Of a stretch of DNA of 39,782 bases, positions 18,201 through 26,513 are shown in pieces. The stretch is taken from positions 1 through 39,782 of the forward strand of contig JAOZMZ010000010.1 in the NCBI GenBank assembly GCA_029934055.1, read 5' to 3'. Each line of letters opens with the position of its first letter. The first letter of the stretch is position 1. Source of the stretch: Kiritimatiellia bacterium. GTDB taxonomy: Bacteria; Verrucomicrobiota; Kiritimatiellia; B70-G9. Made by a program: the position numbers and the translations under genes. Under the pieces are notes generated by a model, which was not told the origin of the DNA, made no database searches, and saw only the letters and a list, made by a program, of their open reading frames with translations.

Positions 18201-18833
18201 GAACCTTACCTGCGACATACCTTCGACAGATTTTTCGAGGACTTCCGCCGTGCGGCGGAGCATGGCCGGCGGACATATACGCCTTACGAGGTTCGCAGCG
18301 CGGAGGCATTCGTACGCATGGGGATGCGCAAGCGCGCGCTTTACATGCTGCGGTTTTTCGCGCGGGACGCGGTTCGCCCTCAGGGGTGGAATGAAATGGC
18401 CGAGGTGGTGCACGCCCGCGAGCGGGCACCCTCCTACATCGGGGACATGCCGCACACGTGGGTTGGTTCCGGTTACATCAGCGCCGTACGGAGTCTCTTT
18501 GTCTATGAAGACGGGGATTCATTAGTGGTGGGTGCGGGCATTGATCCCGCCTGGCTGAAAGAGGGGGTGGAGGTCAAGAACCTCGGCACATGTTTCGGCG
18601 GCTTGAGTTATGCGATGCGCATGGGGGAAGGCGGGATTGTATTTCATGCGGAAGGGACGGCGGCACCGCCGGCGGGTTTCCACCTGGCACTGACACCGGA
18701 ACAGGCAGCTTACGCGGTGTTGGTCAACGGCAATCAGGCTCCGATCATGCATGGTATGGTGAGGTTCGGAAAGTTGCCGGTAACGATCAAGCTGACGCCG
18801 CCGGGTGATGTCGGGCAGGCGCCCTCCGAGTGA
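15234..18833 (+). CDS. Very large lipoprotein with three discoidin (F5/8C) domains and an alpha-barrel glycosidase-like domain
   Basis: Secreted carbohydrate-active protein, 1199 aa. The signal sequence ends in a lipobox VVSAC with Cys36, predicting a lipoprotein. Three F5/8 type C (discoidin) domains follow at about residues 65-190, 192-315 and 320-442, each with a buried Trp-rich core (TTRWSSAWSDHQWWMVDF, DTRWSSDFSDDQWWQVKF). Residues about 460-720 form a beta-rich linker. From about 735 the protein looks like an (alpha/alpha)6 six-hairpin glycosidase: NYNHAWIRDGAMTCAALLRM, EYDSQGEFPFLVKTYYEYT, SNSHEGYYPAQHSYWDDFWA and DFDPTSTAIAVMACDEAGG, with acidic residues typical of inverting glycosidases. 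A C-terminal beta domain closes it. ATG 15234 has AAGGAG 9-10 bp upstream. It converges on a GH57/CBM25 protein 30 bp away. No exact GH family is claimed. Confidence 0.8.
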   Translation: MMRNSRGDWLWSLVRYWRRARWLALSIGLGVVVSACNVPPVGKEEKKAAAKQAGVPQKEKVPPALTNRAGWRVSASTHEGNFTPELAADGVMTTRWSSAWSDHQWWMVDFGRTEKVGRVTLHWEDAYAAAYGILVSEDGQTWRKVYETEQGDGGIDEVTFDPQPVRYVKIDLRRRATRWGFSLYEVGFNQEAKPHTEVSASSGTGAFAPVKAIDGRMDTRWSSDFSDDQWWQVKFDKVRTLGGVEIKWETAFGEKYEILVSRDGRQWECARRVEDGDGKTDILFFRPRPVRYLKLRGIQRGTGWGYSIWEMHFFAGDDIPRVSVSGEKTGFPGDNAIDGDAADCWHSRDDGAQWLELRLPKETAVGGLVITWGRDHAVKYALEVQSGTAQTQAWQTVYRTERGNGGRDYIYFPARRVKALRVRCLESVAGEGYAICGLELKGADEAATPLREYKAAAAEAPRGWYPMWLRREQEFWTITGVAGDSEETLVGETGVVEPYKGGFSVLPVMLVSNAVVTWADVDREQSLEEGFLPLPTVRWKGSGWNLEVTALGCGAAGEAATLVRYAVERTGSGPFEGRLLLAVRPVQVNPAWQHGGMSPIRTAACRENGETQSVVVINGEERIISLARPDSWGAVVLDQGDVIPFWRGGDGPGSLVATDGLGRVSVGLCYDINLVTNRRFEALLAFPLHAGGVRLPEQAGSRPLAAFSKEYSGRRDWWRKVVGRAEISIPERRLIDILRSNLAYILLNQDGPWIKPGPRNYNHAWIRDGAMTCAALLRMGLVSPVRAYVYAYTPLVAESGWVPYIVMEGGNPVGFNADLERGEGHEYDSQGEFPFLVKTYYEYTADTNLLRKAYPRVVAALRFVQRLRRLRKTADYRSDPVKRAYYGLLPASNSHEGYYPAQHSYWDDFWALRGLKDGAWLAERLGRVEDARWMRSEAEDLRRCLVASLQAVIHRNGLDYIPGCVEKGDFDPTSTAIAVMACDEAGGLPEPYLRHTFDRFFEDFRRAAEHGRRTYTPYEVRSAEAFVRMGMRKRALYMLRFFARDAVRPQGWNEMAEVVHARERAPSYIGDMPHTWVGSGYISAVRSLFVYEDGDSLVVGAGIDPAWLKEGVEVKNLGTCFGGLSYAMRMGEGGIVFHAEGTAAPPAGFHLALTPEQAAYAVLVNGNQAPIMHGMVRFGKLPVTIKLTPPGDVGQAPSE

Positions 18834-18863
18834 GCCGGAGCGAGGGTGCCGTGGTTGCGCCGG

Positions 18864-21800
18864 CTACTGGGTTACGAGACGGACACGGTAGCAGCGCAGG
18901 CCGTTCGTGGGAGGGCCGCCGGTATCGGAGTAGTCGTCGAGGTATGTCTCGGAAGAATTGACGCCGTCGGCGACGTCGTCTTCGGTGATCTCAACCGCCG
19001 TTTGGAACGGCTGTCCGGAAAGGTCGTCGCAGAATTCCACGGCGTAGTTTTTCCCCCCGACGGTGGACCATGTAATTCGGGGATACTCCACGGCGGCGTT
19101 GAGGTTGGTGACCACGAAGGTTGAAAAGCCGCTGAGCGGATGAGTGCCGAGCAGGTATTCTTCCCGGTTGTTGAATCCGTCGCCGTCGTTATCCATATTC
19201 CAGACGGCGTTGGTGGGTCCGCCGAAGTAGCGTGTCTCCCAGTCGTCCGGCAGTCCGTCGCCGTCGCTGTCGGCATCGGGGAACCCGACTTCGAGGCCGG
19301 TGAGGGTTACGAACGTGAAGGCGAAGTTCCCGTAGGCATCGCGGTCGGCGTCGTTGGTGGCGGCCCGGCCGAGGTAATTCCCGGAGAGGTAGCGGTCGTT
19401 GCCGCTGACGCTGTCGTTGGCGAAGATGCCGGCCACGCGGCAGGATGTGATCGAGCCTATGCCGGTTGCATTGAGACTGCTCCAGGGGATCGAGGCTTCC
19501 CAGCGTTCCGTGAGCCGATCGCCGTCGTCGTCGGTGCTGGTGGTGGCGTTTGTTCCGGAACCGTCGAACTGTGAGAGATGCGCGCCGTCAACGGGGACAA
19601 AGGAGGTGGCCGAGAGATAGAAAACACCCTGACCGAAGTCATATCCATTGCCGAGGTCGAAATGGGGGAAGGTGCCGTCGCCGTATTCGTCACCGAGTAC
19701 GATGGCGATATCCATCGGCGGATCGAAAGCGAGGTTATGGAGATAGTCGAGTCCGTTGGGTGGCCCGGACTTATCCCACAGGTTTCCGGCGTTATCGCTG
19801 AGGGTATTGAAGTCCAGGAAGATGATCATGGCGTTGTTGTCGCCGCCGGAAAGGCTGCAATCGGTGGCACCGACATAGAGGTTACTGGAGTCGTAGTTGA
19901 AGTAGAGGTGGCCGAAGCTGCCGAAGCCGCCCTGGTCGGTGGTTACCGCGTCGCCGCCGGAGAGGACGAAGTCGAAGCTGTCGCCGGCGTGGTTCTGGCC
20001 GTTGGTCGGATCGGAACTGATCTGCGGGGAGCCTTCGGCGAAGCGGATGGTCTGGTTTGTACCGCCGCTGCAGTTTTCGACGCTGACGGCCCAGTCGTTG
20101 CCGCCGTTGTTGTCCCAGGTTCCGTTGCCGTCGTTGAAGGCGCAATTGATTTGACGGGTGGCGTCGGGGATGGAGTAAGTATAGCTCCAGGAACCGCCGG
20201 TTGTAGAAGTCATGGCGGGGTCGGGAGAGATGATATCCTGCCAACCATTGCGGCCGACGTGGATGTAGACGCCGGTGGCCGATGCCAGCGGCCCGTCGCC
20301 GGGATGGTAAGTGATGGTGACGTCGTCACAACCATTGGGTTGGGCCGGGCTGAAGTCCACGCTGGAGGACGCGTTCGAGGAGCAGGGCCGAATCGTGACC
20401 GACCAGTTGTCGCCGGAGTTGTCGTCCACGAGCGAGCCGTCGTTGTTGCGGAAATTGACCACGGCATTGGTGGCGCCGGAAGGCACGCTGTTGGTGAATG
20501 TCCAGACGGCCCCGCCGGCGGACGCCATCTGGTAGTTGTTCGAGGTGGACCAGTTGTCGAAGGTGATTGTCAGGAAGACCGGGCTGGTGTTGCTCAGGAT
20601 GCGGTCGGTTGCATCGTAGCGTGTAACGAGGTCGTCGCAGTCTTCGGGTTCTGCGGGGCTGAACACCACGGGGGTGCCGCCGCCCTGGGAGCCGACGTAA
20701 ACATGCTGGATATCGGTTTTCTTCAGGTTGCCGTAGGCATCGCGGGCTTCGATGTAATAATCCAGCAGCTGGTTGTTGTAGCCGGTGAGGTGGTACCAGT
20801 ATTCGTCGGCGATTGCGGTCGGCATGATGAAGAAGTCTATTTCGGAGTTGTTGAATATGTTGCTGACGAACGTGTCGCCGCTGCGCCGGTTCATCTGGTA
20901 AGAGGTCCATGATCCCACGGAGGGGCCGCCGGCATAGGTTTCGTTGTCGTTATTGTCGAGCGGGTTGACTCCGTCATTATCCACGCGGACCTTGAGGACG
21001 ACCGAGGTTATACCGGAGACATCGTAGGCGAGGGTCCAGATGTAGAAATCGGAAGGGGCCACCCAGGAGCGGTATCCGTATTGGGCACCGTAGTTGGTGG
21101 ATCCCGGGTTGTAGGGATAGCGCTGGGGCACGAAGACCGTCGGGCCGGTCTGGTCGTGGTCGGCGGGATAGGCGGCGAGCACATTCGTGGCGTAGGAGAC
21201 GGCCTGGTTGCAGGCCAGAGTCGGCTTGACTTCCATATCCAGGGAAGTTCCGTAGTACATGTATCCGCTGGTGAGGGCCGGCAGGAAGAAGTGCCAGGCG
21301 AGCTCGACGTCGTTGGCGCCGTTGTCGGTGCCGTCGGGCTGAACGGGTTCCTGGATTTTCCAATCGGCGACGCTGCCGCCGTTGAGTTTGTAGACCTGTT
21401 CGGCGGTGCTGACATAGTTCTGGGCGGCGACGATGACGGCCCAGTTACGGAAGTCCTCGGCCCAGCCATGCTCGATATCCGCATAGGTCGAAGGGTCGTT
21501 GTAGTCGTACTGGGGCGAATTGCGGTCACGTTGGGGATACCAGAGCCAGTTCAGGAATTGCGGATGTCCCCAGTCGTCGGCGGCGTTGACCCAGGCGCCG
21601 TCCTCGACGTGGACGACATCATTTTGCGGGGGTGGATTTTCGTCGAGAAATGTCTGGATCGTCGTGGGGCGGTAGCCCTTCGAGGCGGCGCTGCTGACGA
21701 AGTTGGGAACGGCTTCCATGTAATAGCTGTATCCGCCTCCCCAGGCGTTGTCGCCGTCGTGGCAGAAAAGCGTGATGCAGGGATGGTCGTAGGATGCATA

Positions 21801-22811
21801 GGGGGCGATATTCGAGTCGATCGTTTCGGTCCCTTGCTGGCTGTAGCCGTCGCGGTAGCTGAGGATATCGCCCATGGGGACGATGATGATCTTGTATTCC
21901 TGGCCGGATTCCGGGTCAACGTACTTGGCGCGGTGGGCCTGGTAACAGAAGGGCACCGCCAGCGTGGCGCCGCGTCCGTCTATTTCGCCGGACCACCAGT
22001 GGTCGCCTGTGCCGTTGACTTGGTCGGCGCGGTTGGGCGGGTCGTAAAGGCCCTTGCCGTGAAGGGGCACATAATTCGAGAGGGTCCGTGCCAAGTGATG
22101 GTTGGCGACGATGACCCATTCGTAGCCCGCCTGAACCAGTTGCTTGATTATTCGTTCCGTGAAGGCTTCCTCCGGGCAGCGGAAGCCCTTGGGATGGTCC
22201 GACTTGTCAGGGTTGCCGTTCCAGGCTTTCCACCATATTTCCTTATTGATGGAGATTTCCTTAACGAGGGCGTCCTTGTCTATCAGCGGCACGAGGGCAT
22301 GATGGTAAGGGAAGCCGACCGGCTCGATCTTGCGTTTTCCGCGGGTCGTGGTCCAGCCCATGGCTTCGCGGATGGCGCTGTTCCAATCCGGGGAATAGCC
22401 GAGCGAATTGTGATTGCCGAGGCTCTGGATGTTTTCGATCAGCACGCCGGAATACGAGATTTGTGCGCCGGCATCCGGCTGGTTCATGGCGGCGACGGCG
22501 TCGCGGGTACGGTACTGGTAGACGGCGACGCGGTCGTCTTTGCCGAAGATATCAGCGAGATTATTGGCGGGGTGTCCGGGATAGGTGGGGCTGCCGCCGA
22601 GTTGTTCGTAGGCGAACATGTAACGGTTGGCGCCGTTGAGTTTTTCGGGCCAGTAGTTCGGTTGTTGAAGGTGCCAGAGATAGGTGGTGTAGACCTTGTA
22701 GTTACCGGCGAGCGAGGCACTCGGGGCGATGGTCAGCAGAAAGACGAGTGTGGCGGGGGCGAGTATAGTGGAGGGGCATCCCTGCGATATCCTTCTGAGG
22801 GGGCCGCGCAT
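18864..22811 (-). CDS. Secreted GH57-type glycoside hydrolase with two CBM25 starch-binding domains and Ca-binding repeats
   Basis: Exported alpha-glucan-active enzyme, 1315 aa. ATG 22811 has AAAGGAG 7-8 bases upstream and gives a signal peptide cleaved after SLA near residue 35; longer frames to 22985 would bury it. The catalytic part (about 38-600) opens with YTTYLWHLQQPNYWPEKLNG and shows the GH57-like polysaccharide-deacetylase-type barrel (IVANHHLARTLSNY, ITLFCHDGDNAWGGGYSYYM). Two CBM25-type modules follow at about 712-800 and 820-915 (VDFSPAQPNGCDDVTITYHP, IHVGRNGWQD), then a beta-sandwich (about 925-1170), a DADSDGDGLPDDWE / DNDGDGFNNREE calcium-binding repeat pair (about 1177-1215), and a C-terminal beta domain common in PVC secreted proteins. 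Long antisense open frames here are codon-bias shadows. Confidence 0.85.
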   Translation of the reverse strand: MRGPLRRISQGCPSTILAPATLVFLLTIAPSASLAGNYKVYTTYLWHLQQPNYWPEKLNGANRYMFAYEQLGGSPTYPGHPANNLADIFGKDDRVAVYQYRTRDAVAAMNQPDAGAQISYSGVLIENIQSLGNHNSLGYSPDWNSAIREAMGWTTTRGKRKIEPVGFPYHHALVPLIDKDALVKEISINKEIWWKAWNGNPDKSDHPKGFRCPEEAFTERIIKQLVQAGYEWVIVANHHLARTLSNYVPLHGKGLYDPPNRADQVNGTGDHWWSGEIDGRGATLAVPFCYQAHRAKYVDPESGQEYKIIIVPMGDILSYRDGYSQQGTETIDSNIAPYASYDHPCITLFCHDGDNAWGGGYSYYMEAVPNFVSSAASKGYRPTTIQTFLDENPPPQNDVVHVEDGAWVNAADDWGHPQFLNWLWYPQRDRNSPQYDYNDPSTYADIEHGWAEDFRNWAVIVAAQNYVSTAEQVYKLNGGSVADWKIQEPVQPDGTDNGANDVELAWHFFLPALTSGYMYYGTSLDMEVKPTLACNQAVSYATNVLAAYPADHDQTGPTVFVPQRYPYNPGSTNYGAQYGYRSWVAPSDFYIWTLAYDVSGITSVVLKVRVDNDGVNPLDNNDNETYAGGPSVGSWTSYQMNRRSGDTFVSNIFNNSEIDFFIMPTAIADEYWYHLTGYNNQLLDYYIEARDAYGNLKKTDIQHVYVGSQGGGTPVVFSPAEPEDCDDLVTRYDATDRILSNTSPVFLTITFDNWSTSNNYQMASAGGAVWTFTNSVPSGATNAVVNFRNNDGSLVDDNSGDNWSVTIRPCSSNASSSVDFSPAQPNGCDDVTITYHPGDGPLASATGVYIHVGRNGWQDIISPDPAMTSTTGGSWSYTYSIPDATRQINCAFNDGNGTWDNNGGNDWAVSVENCSGGTNQTIRFAEGSPQISSDPTNGQNHAGDSFDFVLSGGDAVTTDQGGFGSFGHLYFNYDSSNLYVGATDCSLSGGDNNAMIIFLDFNTLSDNAGNLWDKSGPPNGLDYLHNLAFDPPMDIAIVLGDEYGDGTFPHFDLGNGYDFGQGVFYLSATSFVPVDGAHLSQFDGSGTNATTSTDDDGDRLTERWEASIPWSSLNATGIGSITSCRVAGIFANDSVSGNDRYLSGNYLGRAATNDADRDAYGNFAFTFVTLTGLEVGFPDADSDGDGLPDDWETRYFGGPTNAVWNMDNDGDGFNNREEYLLGTHPLSGFSTFVVTNLNAAVEYPRITWSTVGGKNYAVEFCDDLSGQPFQTAVEITEDDVADGVNSSETYLDDYSDTGGPPTNGLRCYRVRLVTQ

Positions 22812-22961
22812 GTGTTTACTCCTTTGGTAAAACGCTACACTAGCCTGGTATCGAAGTAAAGAAGGAAGCAGTGAGATTTGGCCTGAACCAGGGTGGGCCG
22901 CAGTTGTGATAGTACGAAATTTTATCGGGTGGACTCGCTCCCAAAAAATACCCGCCATCCC

Positions 22962-22990
22962 TTGACAAGATTTGATATTCGGCATATCTG
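22962..22990 (+). promoter_or_regulatory. sigma70-type promoter for the PUR-domain gene
   Basis: TTGACA (22962-22967), a 17-bp spacer and TATCTG (22985-22990) precede the PUR gene start at 23077 by about 85 bp, in the A+T-rich divergent gap facing the GH57 gene. The -35 is consensus and the -10 matches at four of six bases. Confidence 0.5.
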
Positions 22991-23076
22991 TGCATACGAT
23001 TGATTAAACTGGTTCGCCTGAAAGCCGCTGGTCGGTAGGAGATCTGGTGGGATTGTTCGTTTTGACGGAAGGAGGA

Positions 23077-23322
23077 ATGACAGTGGAACAGCAACTCTTG
23101 AGCGAACGGATACAGATTGAGCGGAAGCAGTTTTTTTTCGATTTCAAGGAAAACCCGCGTGGCAGATTTTTGAAGATAACCGAAGATGTCGGCGGGCGGC
23201 GGGATACAATCATTGTTCCCTCGAGCGGACTTGATTTGTTTTGCGAGACGATCGAAAAGGCCATCAAGTGGGGGAAGGACCGTTCCGGGGCTGAGGACGG
23301 GGGGACTGAGACTGCGTCCTAG
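23077..23322 (+). CDS. PUR-domain single-strand nucleic-acid-binding protein (DUF3276-like)
   Basis: An 81-aa protein made almost wholly of one bacterial PUR repeat: LLSERIQIERKQFFFDFKEN, then PRGRFLKITEDVGGRRDTII and SSGLDLFCETIEKAIKWG. The beta-strand-rich start with FFFDFKENPRGRFLKI and the closing amphipathic helix match the whirly-like PUR-alpha fold found in Bacteroidetes and spirochaetes, where members bind DNA and RNA and regulate expression. ATG 23077 follows AAGGAGG by only a few bases; a longer frame from 23047 lacks such a site. The last 12 residues are polar and variable. It stands alone between its own promoter (22962-22990) and the fumarase-family gene. Targets are unknown. Confidence 0.82.
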   Translation: MTVEQQLLSERIQIERKQFFFDFKENPRGRFLKITEDVGGRRDTIIVPSSGLDLFCETIEKAIKWGKDRSGAEDGGTETAS

Positions 23323-23436
23323 CCGAGAGCGTTTGCACCATGGGGAGGGAAGGAGCCGGCACGGTGAGGCATGCGGTCGGCTGGACATTTCCGCGGATTG
23401 CCTGCATGATGTGACCGTGGTCATGACAGGCGGGCT

Positions 23437-24822
23437 ATGTCCATGAAGTTCAGGCGTGAGAGGGATTCGCTGGGGGAAAAGGATGTTCCGGCGGACGTAC
23501 TGTACGGGATCCACACAGTGCGCTCTCTGGAAAACTTTCGTGCCGCGGGACAACCGCTTCCACGGGAGTTGATCCTGGCGATGGTGCGCATAAAGTGGGC
23601 CTGTGCACTGGCGAATGAGGAACTGGGACGTCTTGATCCGCGGAAGGCGCAGGCGATCGTCGCGAGTTGTCAGCGGATACTTGACGGCGGTTATGACGAC
23701 CAGTTCCCGGTAGATATTTTTCAGGCGGGTTCGGGGACGTCGTCGCACATGAACGTCAACGAGGTGATCGCCAACCTGGCCTGCGAGGTGCTCGGGGGGG
23801 CGCGGGGCGATCGCGGTCTGGTGCATCCGAACGACGATGTCAATCGGGGGCAATCCACGAACAACGTATTTCCCACGGCGATCCGTGTAGCGGTGTTGCT
23901 GGAATCGCGTGGTCTGCTGGAGGCGCTGGAATCCCTGGAGTTGTCGTTGCGGAAGCAGGCGGAGGCGTTCGCTGATGTTCTCAAGGCGGGGCGGACGCAC
24001 TTGCAGGATGCGGTCCCGATGACCCTGGGCATGGAATTCGGGGCTTGGGCGGAGGCCCTACGCAAGGCCGGTGCACGGGTGAAGGCGGCCCGCGAGAAGT
24101 TGCTGGTGGTGGGGCTGGGTGGAAATGCGGTGGGGACAGGATTGAACACGCATCCTCTTTTCCGTGAGAAGGCGGTCGCTCGCTTGGCGGAACTGGTCGG
24201 CGAGCCGTTACGGATACCGGATGACGGTGTTGAGGCGACGCAGTTCCTCACGGACGTGGCGGAGTATTCGTCCGCTTTGAAGCTGCTTGCGGTGGACATG
24301 ATAAAGGTGGCCGATGATCTACGTTTGTTGTCTTCCGGCCCGCACACCGGGCTGGGTGAGCTGACCCTGCCGGCGGTGGAACCGGGTTCGTCCATGATGC
24401 CCGGCAAGGTTAACCCGAGCATTTGCGAGGCCGTTGACATGGCTTGTCTGCAGGTATTCGGGTATGACACTGCAGTAGCGGCGGCGTGCAGCCGCGGCCA
24501 GCTTGACCTGAACACACATATGCCATTGATCGGAAGCGACGTGGTGCAGGCCACGAAGATTTTACGGGAGATCTGTCGCATGCTGGATCGGGCGTGTGTG
24601 ACGGGTATTACGGTACACAAGGAGCGCTGTTCGGCTTACTGCAGTGAGAGTGCGGGGGTCGCGACGGTGTTGGTTCCGCGCCTGGGATATGATCGGACCG
24701 CCGCGCTGGTACGGCGGGCGGTGGAGGCCGGGCGCCCGGTACGGGATGTGGTGATGGAGGAAGGTATATTGACTCCCGCCGAGTGGGATGAACTCTTGCG
24801 GCGTTCACTTGGGCCCGGCTGA
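23437..24822 (+). CDS. Class II fumarase/aspartase superfamily enzyme (fumarase-like)
   Basis: Homotetrameric lyase of 461 aa adding or removing water or ammonia across fumarate. Family blocks: HPNDDVNRGQSTNNVFPTAI, VLKAGRTHLQDAVPMTLGME, the GNAVGTGLNTHP substrate loop, and the signature GSSMMPGKVNPSICEAV near residue 319 with the catalytic-loop serine and the substrate Lys-Asn pair. GRTHLQDA and GTGLNTHP favour fumarase; QSTN is aspartase-like, so the substrate is not settled. Where the family usually has SND or TND, this protein reads STNN. A second ATG at 23443 could be the start; the upstream AGGCGGG is a weak ribosome site. The gene converges with a beta-barrel gene 20 bp away across a GGGGG-ATT-CCCCC hairpin. 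Confidence 0.85.
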   Translation: MSMKFRRERDSLGEKDVPADVLYGIHTVRSLENFRAAGQPLPRELILAMVRIKWACALANEELGRLDPRKAQAIVASCQRILDGGYDDQFPVDIFQAGSGTSSHMNVNEVIANLACEVLGGARGDRGLVHPNDDVNRGQSTNNVFPTAIRVAVLLESRGLLEALESLELSLRKQAEAFADVLKAGRTHLQDAVPMTLGMEFGAWAEALRKAGARVKAAREKLLVVGLGGNAVGTGLNTHPLFREKAVARLAELVGEPLRIPDDGVEATQFLTDVAEYSSALKLLAVDMIKVADDLRLLSSGPHTGLGELTLPAVEPGSSMMPGKVNPSICEAVDMACLQVFGYDTAVAAACSRGQLDLNTHMPLIGSDVVQATKILREICRMLDRACVTGITVHKERCSAYCSESAGVATVLVPRLGYDRTAALVRRAVEAGRPVRDVVMEEGILTPAEWDELLRRSLGPG

Positions 24823-24842
24823 GGCCGCGGGGGATTCCCCCC

Positions 24843-25385
24843 TCAGAAGAAGAAGCGCATTCCGAGCCGGAGTTGGGCGTTTGTGTCCTGCAGTTCGTTT
24901 TCGTCTTCCAGGAAGATGTCGTCCGTAGCCCATTCAAGGACGAGGGCGCCGCTTACGGCGACGTTTTCGGTGACGAAATACTTGGCTCCGGCCTCGGCGG
25001 TGAAGACGAGGGCGTTGCCGTTGTCGGTGGTCGTATTCCCGAGTGGGGTGGTGCGGTCGAGTTCATAGTGGGCGTAGGAGACGGCGCCCCCGAGGTAGGG
25101 GACCATTTCCATGCCGAGATCGAAATCGTATTCGCCGCGGGCTCCGAAACGCCAGATGGTGCGGTTGTCATCGTCGATGACCCCCAACAGTCCGCCGGCC
25201 TCGATATAGTCGTACAGGAAGACGCCGTAGAAGAGGGAGGCGTCGATAAGCGTGCCGGCGGCGGTGTCGAAATCCACCAGGCCGCTGACGTTGAGTTCCT
25301 GGGTGCCGGCGGACAGCAACTGGGCTTGGGCTGCGCCGGCCGTGAGAGCGAGAACGGCAAAGATTACGACGACGATTCGTTTCAT
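24843..25385 (-). CDS. Small outer-membrane beta-barrel-like protein
   Basis: A 180-aa exported protein with a clean signal peptide (MKRIVVVIFAVLALTAGAAQ, cleaved after AQA near residue 22). The mature part is made of short alternating hydrophobic strands with aromatic ends, such as ASLFYGVFLYDYIEAGGLLG, WRFGARGEYDFDLGMEMVPY and FTAEAGAKYFVTENVAVSGA. It ends in RLGMRFFF, the C-terminal aromatic signature recognised by the BAM machinery. Size and pattern suggest an eight-stranded barrel of the OmpA/OmpW/opacity type; no specific family is recognised. GGAGGTG lies 6 bases upstream of the start. It is transcribed on its own, after a 105-bp gap downstream of the aminotransferase gene's end. Confidence 0.72.
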   Translation of the reverse strand: MKRIVVVIFAVLALTAGAAQAQLLSAGTQELNVSGLVDFDTAAGTLIDASLFYGVFLYDYIEAGGLLGVIDDDNRTIWRFGARGEYDFDLGMEMVPYLGGAVSYAHYELDRTTPLGNTTTDNGNALVFTAEAGAKYFVTENVAVSGALVLEWATDDIFLEDENELQDTNAQLRLGMRFFF

Positions 25386-25490
25386 CCTGCACCTCCGGCT
25401 GTGTTTCCCGTACCGGGGGACGGACGCCGTGTCCGACCCCGCTTGAGAATGCGTGATGGGGCTTGGGGAGTCAAGCCGACTGTGGCGGGC

Positions 25491-26462
25491 CTAGAGGAAA
25501 GGGGTAAGGGCGGTTTTCCCGTGAATAAGGTCTTCCCGCAGCAGGGCGGAGAGCCTCTCGTAGACCGGTCCGGGCTGTCCCGTTCCGACGGGCCGATCAT
25601 TGAGCCGGGTGACGGCGACGACGTCTATGGTTGTCCCGACCAGTATGATTTCGCGTGCGGAGTAGACTGTGTCGCGCGGGAGCGCACGGCGCTGGATGGG
25701 CACCGGAGGGGTGGTTTCCTGCAGCAGGGCGACGAGGCGCTCGGCGGTGGTTCCCGGAAGCAACTGCCGGCTGCTGGGGAGGCAGAGAGAGCCGTCGGAG
25801 GTGACCACCATGGCGGATTCCGTGGCGCCTTCGGAGAGACGGCCCTTGTTGTCGAGGGCCAGGGCGAAGTCTGCGCCGGCGTCGGCGGCTTCCTTTTTCA
25901 TAAGGACGTTGGGCAGGTAGTTGCAGGTTTTGGCTTGGGCCAGCAGGGAGGATTTTGCCGGTATGGAGCTGATGATCGCACTTGCGCCGGCGGGATGAGT
26001 TTCCATGAAGGGTGGGGGCAGGGGGGCGGCGATGACGTAGAGCTGTGCGTGGGTGCACTCATAGGGGTTGACACCCAGTCCGCCCGGGCCGCGCGAGAGG
26101 AGCAGGCGGATGGCGCAGTCCGGCCGGGCGGCCGCCCGCGCGGTTTCCAGCACGGCGGCGCGCAGGTGCCCGCGGCTGAAGGGGGATGACAGCCCGATGC
26201 GTTCGGTGGAATTCAGGAGGCGGGTGAGGTGGGCGTCGAGGTTATAGACTGAACCGCGGATGCATTTCATCGTTTCGAAAACACCGTCACCGCGATGAAC
26301 CAGGTGATCGTCCACGGGCACGAACATCAGGGCCGGATCGGTCAGGATGCCGCCGACATAACTTGAATACATGGCGAGGAGTTCGGCGGGGTTGTTGCGG
26401 CGGGCGTCGTGGAAGGTTTCCAAGAGTCGGCTGGGACCGATGACTGGGAATTGATGGTGCAT
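25491..26462 (-). CDS. Class IV PLP-dependent aminotransferase / lyase (BCAT, D-alanine transaminase or ADC-lyase type)
   Basis: Fold-type IV PLP enzyme of 323 aa. The N-terminal domain shows DDHLVHRGDGVFETMKCIRG and LDAHLTRLLNSTERIGL. The catalytic lysine is expected in AQAKTCNYLPNVLMKKEAAD, matching the family pattern K-x-x-N-x-x-x-N-V-L. The PLP-binding EGATESAMVV and the closing strand LPGTTAERLVALL are present. Class IV members transaminate branched-chain or D-amino acids or cleave aminodeoxychorismate, and sequence alone does not decide which. About 35 N-terminal residues precede the usual start of the family, as in some BCAT-like proteins. It lies 51 bp downstream of frr on the same strand, with a TTCCGCCGGCGGAA palindrome between, so readthrough is possible. 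Confidence 0.83.
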   Translation of the reverse strand: MHHQFPVIGPSRLLETFHDARRNNPAELLAMYSSYVGGILTDPALMFVPVDDHLVHRGDGVFETMKCIRGSVYNLDAHLTRLLNSTERIGLSSPFSRGHLRAAVLETARAAARPDCAIRLLLSRGPGGLGVNPYECTHAQLYVIAAPLPPPFMETHPAGASAIISSIPAKSSLLAQAKTCNYLPNVLMKKEAADAGADFALALDNKGRLSEGATESAMVVTSDGSLCLPSSRQLLPGTTAERLVALLQETTPPVPIQRRALPRDTVYSAREIILVGTTIDVVAVTRLNDRPVGTGQPGPVYERLSALLREDLIHGKTALTPFL

Positions 26463-26513
26463 GCCCGCCGTTTCTTATCTTGAGGGTTTCCGCCGGCGGA
26501 AGGCCGCGGGGGA

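Noticed and set aside
21081-22859. 592-codon plus-strand frame over the GH57 gene, and similar at 19578-20912
   Set aside because: Gly/Val/Asp-rich products without domains lie wholly opposite a gene with a signal peptide, ribosome site and recognisable modules.
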